Shown piece after piece: positions 33,834 to 39,303 of a stretch of DNA of 39,303 nt; the stretch's first letter is position 1, and every line of letters begins with the position of its first letter. The DNA comes from Ureibacillus massiliensis 4400831 = CIP 108448 = CCUG 49529 (GTDB lineage Bacteria; Bacillota; Bacilli; Bacillales_A; Planococcaceae), in the NCBI RefSeq assembly GCF_000772965.1, contig NZ_JPVQ01000030.1:1-39303 (forward strand), written 5' to 3'. The notes under the pieces were generated by a model. It was not told where the DNA came from. It worked only from the letters and a program-made list of their open reading frames with translations, and made no database searches. Made by a program: the position numbers and the translations under genes.

Positions 33834-34661
33834 TTATAAATATAATACGACGATTAAAATTGCCGCTAATACGATTCTGTAAATTGCAAATGGCACTAAC
33901 TTTACACGAGAAATTAATTTTAAGAAAAATTTAATTGAAATTAACGCAAAAACAAATGCACTTACAAAACCTATTATATAGAAGGACAGATGATCAAAAT
34001 TGATTTGATCCCAATTTTTCACTAAAGATAAGCCACTAGCACCTGCCATAATCGGCACTGCCATAATAAATGTAAAATCAGAAGCTGTTTTATGGTCTAG
34101 TCCAAGTAGTACCCCCCCGGAAATTGTTGCTCCCGAACGAGAAAAACCAGGCCATAATGATAAACATTGAATAATCCCAATTTTAAATGCTGAACCGTAA
34201 GATAAATCATCTAAAGATGTGACTCTTGGTCTTCTTGGGCCGAATTTATCTGCTATAATCATTAAAATTGCTCCGATAATTAAACCAACAATAACTGTCG
34301 ATGTGAAAAATAATTTCTCATCAATAAAGTCCTCAAATAACACACCAAGAACACCTGCTGGAATAATTCCTACCAATACATGTCCTAAATTAAATTTCCT
34401 TGAGCTTGTTTGTCCAGGAATTTTATAAAGTCCTACTAAACTTAACATGCGCTTCCACATAACAACAACAACCGCTAAAATCGACCCAAGTTGAATCACG
34501 ATTTTAAACGTATTTGCAGAACCTTGCTCTAAAAATTCCACCGTTTTTAACCACATTTCATCCACAATGATCATATGTCCCGTTGATGAAACAGGTGCAA
34601 ATTCTGTCATCCCTTCAACAAATCCAAGAATGACGGCTTTTATAAGATCGAATAATTCCAT
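33834..34661 (-). CDS. uppP: Undecaprenyl-diphosphatase UppP (BacA family)
   Basis: I place the start at ATG 34661 (MELFDLIKAVILG), with GGGAGA upstream; an ATG at 34679 overlaps that site. The 275-residue protein has about eight membrane helices and both family motifs: EGMTEFAPVSSTGH (Glu-rich motif 1) and WPGFSRSGATISGG (motif 2 with the catalytic Arg and Ser). It dephosphorylates undecaprenyl diphosphate outside the membrane to recycle the carrier lipid for cell-wall synthesis, and gives low-level bacitracin resistance. It is transcribed alone between hemAT and the sensor kinase. Confidence 0.93.
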   Translation of the reverse strand: MELFDLIKAVILGFVEGMTEFAPVSSTGHMIIVDEMWLKTVEFLEQGSANTFKIVIQLGSILAVVVVMWKRMLSLVGLYKIPGQTSSRKFNLGHVLVGIIPAGVLGVLFEDFIDEKLFFTSTVIVGLIIGAILMIIADKFGPRRPRVTSLDDLSYGSAFKIGIIQCLSLWPGFSRSGATISGGVLLGLDHKTASDFTFIMAVPIMAGASGLSLVKNWDQINFDHLSFYIIGFVSAFVFALISIKFFLKLISRVKLVPFAIYRIVLAAILIVVLYL

Positions 34662-34860
34662 AAAAACATATTCTCCCATACAATTATTAATTTTTTAACA
34701 AATATCAACTTTTTTATCTTCGCTTAATTCATACAATATGTTGGTCTTGCAGATCTCATACTTAACCTTGCTAAATTAAGCTTTTATTCCTGTTCAAGTA
34801 TACCATGCACATCTTAATTTATCATTTTCATTTCTATTACTTTTACAAAATGGAAAGAAA

Positions 34861-34886
34861 GGCACCAAATTTTAATATTGGTGCCC
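34861..34886 (-). terminator. Terminator of the two-component operon
   Basis: GGCACCAA and TTGGTGCC form a perfect stem after the kinase stop, with TTTCTTT following on the minus strand. The gap from here to uppP (34662-34860) holds nothing else that I can see. Confidence 0.7.
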
Positions 34887-34894
34887 AAATTTAT

Positions 34895-37108
34895 TTAGAA
34901 TTCGATTGGAATTAACACGATTACTTTAAACATATCGCCATCTACTTCTATTTTCATTCTTCCATTATGCAAATCTACAATTGACTGCGCGATTGCAAGG
35001 CCTAAGCCTGTGCCATCTGTGTGACGAGAAGCATCTGCACGTTTAAAACGTTCGGTTAACTCTTCTACATTATCACCTAACTCATAATTGGAAATATTTT
35101 TCACTACAAACTCAGCTTGATTACCAACCTGCTTTAAGGATACATATACTCTTGTTCCTTTTAATGAATATTTTTGGGCATTGACTACTAAATTATCCAA
35201 CACTCGCCACATCTTTTGTCCATCGACATAAGCAAATAGTGGCTGCTCTGGTTTTGAAATCTTTAATTCTAGGCCAGCTTGTTGGAAGGATTCTTCATGC
35301 TCGCCTAGTGCTTGCTGGAAAAACTGTGTTAGATCGATTCGCTGTTTTGTAATTTCAATATTTCCGCTCGCCATTTTTGATACTTCAAATAAGTCTTCGA
35401 TTAATGTTCTTAGTCGTGCTGATTTTTGATCTAATACTTGAATGTATTGTTGTCTTTCTTCATCTGTTATTTCTGGATTTTTTAATAAGTCCGTATAGGT
35501 GATAATCGATGTTAACGGTGTTCTCAAGTCATGGCTAACATTTGTAATCAGTTCAGTTTTGAGACGTTCACTTTTGGCCTGCTCTGTCATTGATTTTTTT
35601 ACGCCTTCGCGTAGACTATTTAAGTTTGCAGCGTGTTTTGCAAGAATAGACTTCCCTTTAACTTTTATATCCGATGTTAGACGTCCTTCAGCCATACTCT
35701 CCGTATGTTTGATAATTTTATTCAAATAGCCCATCCGTCGAAGGAATAAGAAAACTGAAGGTAAAGCAACAAAAACAAACAAAAGTAGGTAGATGACGGC
35801 TAATTCCGTTTGCAACATTGCACCTACAATGCCCACTCCCGCAAAGAATGCTACACCTAAAACAAATAAAGATTGAAAAGCTATAGAACGATTTAAAAAT
35901 AAATCCCTGACATCATCCATCATTAAATAAGTAAATGAATTTTTAAGCTCTCTTCTAAAACCTTCTGGATTCGATATTTTTCTCCATATCCATATCGCTC
36001 CTAATATAGCTGCAGATGCAAAAATAAACATGAAGGACATATAAGCTGCTACTTCTACTATTTCAGTTATAATTCTCCGTGAATAATAGATCGAATTGTA
36101 TTGAATAAAACTTCCGACGTTATCCATTAACCCTAGGGAAATCATTGCTGAAATACAAACTAATACGAATCGAACATCAACTGGCCATTTGGAGAATATT
36201 TTTTCTATTTCACTGAAATTCGCAAATTGTAGTAATGATGGTCTTGCCACAGTAAATAGTGCAACGACTGCTAATAATCCTGTAGTCCAAATAAAGTACA
36301 AAATATATTTCGATGTTTTAAATGATAAATACTCATATTGGAAGCTTGAATTAGCTAACAAATTACTAGGGAAATAAATCGCCCCTTCATATTGAGCCAC
36401 TTCTCCCTTTGCTGTAAAATTTGCAATTTCTTCCGGAAGTGCAAAATTACCATCATAAGTATTTATTTCTACACTACTATCAACGATGAAATTTGGTTTT
36501 TGTTTCCCAAAACTTTCTTCAAATAAAATATTCTCTTTATTTGTATTTGAATCGAATGTTTCACCTGTTTCGATATTTGTAAAACGATAAGCAAAAGATT
36601 TATATTCATTATTTAAAAATTCTTTTCGTTGTTTCTCTTCCTGCTCAGCATAATAATCAATCGATTGTGCTTTTTTTGCTCGAATTTTCTCTTCGACATA
36701 TTCATCGCTATTAAAGTTTTTAGTTATATCTTCTATCTTTTGATCACGTTCTAAGATTAGTTGATTTTTTAATGTCGCATTGTTTTCAGATTCTGCAAGA
36801 TGAATCCGCTCACGGTATTGGGCTTGAATACTTTCGATTTGTTCAGATAATGAACCATAGTAATTTCGATAATCATTTATTTCAGTATCCGTTACGCTAA
36901 TATTTTCTTTTGCTTGATTTGCATCGAAGGGATTTAAAACATACCTCCCTAACTGTGCCTTATAATTTTCAACCTGGTATATAAATTCTTCAGATTTAAA
37001 ATAGGATTGTCCAATATACTTATGTCCGAAATTAGAGAAAGTAGTGAAGGCGAATACAACCCATGTAATAAGAAAAAGTGTGAGGAGTAATTTACCCTTA
37101 TTTTTCAT
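34895..37108 (-). CDS. Multi-pass membrane sensor histidine kinase
   Basis: The 737-residue kinase has an unusual input region: one helix (7-26), a 240-residue extracytoplasmic domain with a coiled-coil-like charged stretch (about 75-165), then five more helices (about 266-288, 312-330, 348-375, 410-432, 434-456). A short linker (460-505) precedes the dimerisation domain with H526 in NVSHDLRTPLTSI. The ATPase domain shows the N box NLVVNAQKYS and the G box DGTGLGLAIAQS. GGAGGAAGAAC precedes the ATG. It belongs with the response regulator upstream. The stimulus is unknown; the large outer domain suggests an envelope or extracellular cue. Confidence 0.85.
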   Translation of the reverse strand: MKNKGKLLLTLFLITWVVFAFTTFSNFGHKYIGQSYFKSEEFIYQVENYKAQLGRYVLNPFDANQAKENISVTDTEINDYRNYYGSLSEQIESIQAQYRERIHLAESENNATLKNQLILERDQKIEDITKNFNSDEYVEEKIRAKKAQSIDYYAEQEEKQRKEFLNNEYKSFAYRFTNIETGETFDSNTNKENILFEESFGKQKPNFIVDSSVEINTYDGNFALPEEIANFTAKGEVAQYEGAIYFPSNLLANSSFQYEYLSFKTSKYILYFIWTTGLLAVVALFTVARPSLLQFANFSEIEKIFSKWPVDVRFVLVCISAMISLGLMDNVGSFIQYNSIYYSRRIITEIVEVAAYMSFMFIFASAAILGAIWIWRKISNPEGFRRELKNSFTYLMMDDVRDLFLNRSIAFQSLFVLGVAFFAGVGIVGAMLQTELAVIYLLLFVFVALPSVFLFLRRMGYLNKIIKHTESMAEGRLTSDIKVKGKSILAKHAANLNSLREGVKKSMTEQAKSERLKTELITNVSHDLRTPLTSIITYTDLLKNPEITDEERQQYIQVLDQKSARLRTLIEDLFEVSKMASGNIEITKQRIDLTQFFQQALGEHEESFQQAGLELKISKPEQPLFAYVDGQKMWRVLDNLVVNAQKYSLKGTRVYVSLKQVGNQAEFVVKNISNYELGDNVEELTERFKRADASRHTDGTGLGLAIAQSIVDLHNGRMKIEVDGDMFKVIVLIPIEF

Positions 37109-37121
37109 TTGTTCTTCCTCC

Positions 37122-37265
37122 TCAAAATAATTTACTTAGCATTTGTAATGCTATTTTGAAACGTTCATTTACGAAATGGAATGTGTAAATGCTGATAAAA
37201 ATTAGTGCACTAATAGATATGACCAAAGAAAGCAGCGGGATTGAAATCTCAATCTTATTTTTCAA
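37122..37265 (-). CDS. Short membrane protein ORF between response regulator and kinase
   Basis: The 147-bp interval between regulator stop and kinase start is open in one frame: a TTG start at 37265 overlaps the regulator's last codons, and the TGA (37124-37122) abuts the kinase's ribosome site. The 47-residue product has a basic start (KNKIE), one strongly hydrophobic helix (about 7-32, with PLLSLVISISALIFISIY) and a basic amphipathic tail (NERFKIALQMLSKLF). This is the form of small single-pass membrane regulators. It has no strong ribosome site and would depend on translational coupling (an in-frame TTG at 37277 is an alternative). No family is recognised. Confidence 0.5.
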   Translation of the reverse strand: MKNKIEISIPLLSLVISISALIFISIYTFHFVNERFKIALQMLSKLF

Positions 37266-37950
37266 TTTTATAACCAATTCCCCATACAACCTTCAGATAT
37301 CGTGGATTTTTGGGGTCTGCTTCAATTTTTTCTCGAATTTTTCGAATATGCACCGCTACTACATTTTCAGCATTATAGGCTTCTTCATTCCAAACGAGCT
37401 CATAGATCTCATTAATTGAAAATACACGGCCTGCGTTCTTTAAAAGTAACTCCGTAATTTTATACTCGATAGGCGTTAATTTAATCGGTTCACCGTCTAG
37501 TTTTACTTCTTTCGCTTCAATGTCTAAGGATAACCCATTCACATCAATCGTTGTCGAAGGTTGTCCATTAAATGTGCCAAGCTCAACATACCGTCTAAGC
37601 TGAGACTTTACCCTAGCTAGTAGTTCAAGAGGATGGAAAGGCTTTGTGATGTAGTCATCCGCTCCTACAGATAAGCCGTGAATTTTATCCGTATCCTCCG
37701 CCTTTGCACTAAGCATGATTATTGGAATGTTCCGCTCTGCTCGAATTTTAAATGTTGCTGTAATTCCGTCCATATTCGGCATCATAATATCTAAAATGAT
37801 TAAATGGACTTCATTTTTTTCTAATTGTTCGAGTGCCTCTATTCCATCGGCTGCCTTTAAAACATTGTACCCATCGTTTTTTAAGTAAATCTCGATTCCA
37901 TCACGGATGTCCTTGTCATCGTCCGTTACAAGTACAGTTAACTTCTCCAT
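37255..37950 (-). CDS. OmpR/PhoB-family response regulator
   Basis: The start is ATG 37950, set by GAGGTGA; a GTG at 37959 overlaps that site. The 231-residue protein has a receiver domain (about 4-120) with acidic pocket DDD (10-12), phospho-acceptor D54 (LIILDIMMPNMDG) and the conserved Lys of ITKPFHPLEL. A winged-helix output domain (about 135-230) carries KLTPIEYKITELLLKNAGRV and VAVHIRKIREKIE. It binds DNA when phosphorylated by the kinase encoded downstream. First gene of the regulator-small ORF-kinase unit. Its target genes are not evident here. Confidence 0.92.
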   Translation of the reverse strand: MEKLTVLVTDDDKDIRDGIEIYLKNDGYNVLKAADGIEALEQLEKNEVHLIILDIMMPNMDGITATFKIRAERNIPIIMLSAKAEDTDKIHGLSVGADDYITKPFHPLELLARVKSQLRRYVELGTFNGQPSTTIDVNGLSLDIEAKEVKLDGEPIKLTPIEYKITELLLKNAGRVFSINEIYELVWNEEAYNAENVVAVHIRKIREKIEADPKNPRYLKVVWGIGYKIEK

Positions 37951-38081
37951 CCGTCTCACCTCACAACTTTTTTCTTATAAATCTATACTAAAGTTCGAAT
38001 CTTAATTTTCGGTTATTGTAATTATGAAGAATTTCTTAAGAAAATCTTGCTGTATGTTCATTATACAAGCTTAGTCCGTTT

Positions 38082-38123
38082 GAAGCTCTTTTTTCTACGA
38101 AGGGAGGTAGGAGGGAAAGAGCT
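38082..38123. other. Hairpin with G-rich loop between divergent genes
   Basis: AAGCTCTTT and AAAGAGCTT are perfect inverted 9-mers 24 bp apart. The plus-strand loop contains GGGAGGTAGGAGGG, four closely spaced G runs able in principle to form a two-layer quadruplex. It lies between the response regulator and the NERD gene, in otherwise AT-rich DNA. Confidence 0.4.
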
Positions 38124-38226
38124 TAAACATCCATATTCTAGTATAAATTGTAAAATTTATCAAATCCTGCCGATATAAAGAGTAAATATTATTGGAGAAA
38201 TAGTAGTAAAGGATGTTGATGTATGG

Positions 38227-39132
38227 ATGTATTTTAAGGCACGAGCTAAGTCAGAAGAGTTACTCATTCTGGATTCTTTAAGTAAACGAATGAATTTATC
38301 TGACCAAGACAAGTTATATTATCTTAATCTAACGAAAGGTTATGAGGGGGAGTTGATTTTTGATTCTCTAACAGAAGATCTTGCAGAAGAATACTTGATA
38401 TTAAATGATTTACTTTTATCATTTAATAAAACTACTTTCCAAATCGATTCTCTTATGATCGGTTTGAACAAAGCGTACTTTTACGAAGTGAAAAATTACG
38501 AAGGTGATTTTTACTACGAATCAGAAAAAATTTATAAAAAGCCTAAAACTGAAATTACAAATCCATTAAACCAATTAAGTAGAACTGAAACCCTTCTTAG
38601 ACAATTCATTCAAAGTCTCGGATTTTCAATGGCAGTTGAGGGATACGTTATTTTTATTAATCCTGAATTCACCTTATATCAAGCACCACTTAACAAACCT
38701 TTTATTTTCCCAACACAGATTAAAAGACATTTACAACAACTTAGATTTAACTCTTCAAAATTGAATGATAAACATAAAAGGCTAGCTGAAAAATTGGTGT
38801 CCTTACATATTAAGAATTCTAAATATACAAATCTTCCAAACTACGAATATGACCAACTCCGTAAAGGAATTAAATGTGCATCATGCAGTTCATTTATGGT
38901 TACTGTTAATGGTCGAAGTTGTATCTGTGCGGAATGTGGACATTCTGAAACAGTAGCTCAGGCAGTAAAAAGAAGTGTAGATGAATTTAGGATGCTTTTC
39001 CCAGATAAGAAAATTACAACGAATGTAATTCATAATTGGTGTTGTATTGTGGAATCAAAGAAGAGGATTAAGAGGATTTTAGACAATCACTTAAATATGC
39101 AAGGCAATAATCGCTGGATCTATTACGAATAA
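38227..39132 (+). CDS. NERD-domain protein with C-terminal zinc-ribbon-like motif
   Basis: The 301-residue protein has an N-terminal nuclease-related (NERD) domain. KGYEGELIFD (E40, E42), QIDSLMI with D74 and FYEVKNYEG with E87 and K89 follow the D-ExK restriction-like core. The middle is helical and basic. Near the C terminus C217-x2-C220 and C234-x2-C237 look like a zinc ribbon, followed by a basic region. NERD proteins are presumed DNA-processing or nucleic-acid-binding factors; the function is not established. The ATG at 38227 has only a weak, distant ribosome site (AAAGGA). It is transcribed alone and divergent from the two-component system. Confidence 0.75.
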   Translation: MYFKARAKSEELLILDSLSKRMNLSDQDKLYYLNLTKGYEGELIFDSLTEDLAEEYLILNDLLLSFNKTTFQIDSLMIGLNKAYFYEVKNYEGDFYYESEKIYKKPKTEITNPLNQLSRTETLLRQFIQSLGFSMAVEGYVIFINPEFTLYQAPLNKPFIFPTQIKRHLQQLRFNSSKLNDKHKRLAEKLVSLHIKNSKYTNLPNYEYDQLRKGIKCASCSSFMVTVNGRSCICAECGHSETVAQAVKRSVDEFRMLFPDKKITTNVIHNWCCIVESKKRIKRILDNHLNMQGNNRWIYYE

Positions 39133-39171
39133 ATATTTTTTTAGATTTCTGTTTTTGTAGAGGGAATCTGC

Positions 39172-39303
39172 CGAAGACATTTTGGTTGCTCTGCAGCCGC
39201 GTTTTGTCCTCGAGACGTGATTTCGAAGACATTTCTCCGGCTCCGAAGCTGTGGTTTGTCCCCGAGACACGGTTTCGAGGACATTTCTCTTGTTCCGAAG
39301 CCG
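39172..39303. repeat. 52-bp tandem direct repeat, at least 2.5 copies, cut by the window end
   Basis: The block beginning CGARGACATTT recurs at 39172, 39224 and 39276, exactly 52 bp apart. The units share TTTGTCCYCGAGAC and GATTTCG/GGTTTCG. Between TGTCCYCG and the next CGARGACA lies an 11-bp gap, so each junction is a near-palindromic hairpin. The repeat is clearly GC-richer than its surroundings and contains no long ORF. It starts 40 bp after the NERD gene stop. Confidence 0.8.

Noticed and set aside
39172-39303. CRISPR array at the right end
   Set aside because: The 52-bp units are contiguous and similar throughout, without unique spacers, and no cas gene is present.

Overview
The window is a chromosomal segment of a low-GC, Gram-positive, aerobic spore-former-type bacterium, most likely of the order Bacillales. 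A member of Planococcaceae (Lysinibacillus, Solibacillus or Ureibacillus-like) is my inference. The basis is strong AGGAGG-type ribosome binding sites, frequent TTG/GTG starts, U-tailed intrinsic terminators after most units, and a gene set with clear Bacillus relatives (YkkCD, MenA, thioredoxin-type ArsC, HemAT, PdaC-like deacetylase, YfiBC-like ABC exporter). I see no rRNA, tRNA, CRISPR array, transposase or phage gene.

Left part (1-8.2 kb), stress and detoxification: an RNA 2',3'-cyclic phosphodiesterase; a guanidine-I riboswitch with overlapping terminator controlling a two-gene SMR exporter; a membrane-anchored trypsin-like protease; then a redox cluster. The cluster holds a luciferase-like flavin oxidoreductase, an aldo/keto reductase, a MarR repressor divergent from a CarD-like regulator, and a ring-cleaving dioxygenase with an MhqR-type operator. 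The MarR/CarD interval has back-to-back promoters whose -35 boxes lie inside one palindrome. Related palindromes recur at 154-157 bp intervals in the 1-kb gene-free gap between the flavin oxidoreductase and the aldo/keto reductase. This is the most unusual regulatory structure in the window.

Middle part (8.2-27.5 kb): a fused GT2-GtrA glycosyltransferase with a PlsC-like acyltransferase; an arsR-acr3-arsC operon with two palindromes upstream; menA; a tandem GNAT protein; a heterodimeric ABC exporter with one degenerate ATP site; a PAS-PAS-GGDEF-EAL protein with a degenerate GGDEF and intact EAL motif; a split ThrE/YjjPB-type exporter; a PdaC-like deacetylase; a secreted beta-propeller protein; and two unrecognised exported or membrane proteins (25.9-27.4 kb).

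Right part (27.5-39.3 kb): a decayed coiled-coil pseudogene; a three-gene operon that fits lysine catabolism (aldehyde dehydrogenase, lysine 6-dehydrogenase-like protein, glutaryl-CoA dehydrogenase-like acyl-CoA dehydrogenase); HemAT oxygen sensor; UppP; a two-component system with a short membrane-protein ORF between regulator and kinase; a NERD nuclease-domain protein; and a 52-bp tandem repeat running off the window end.
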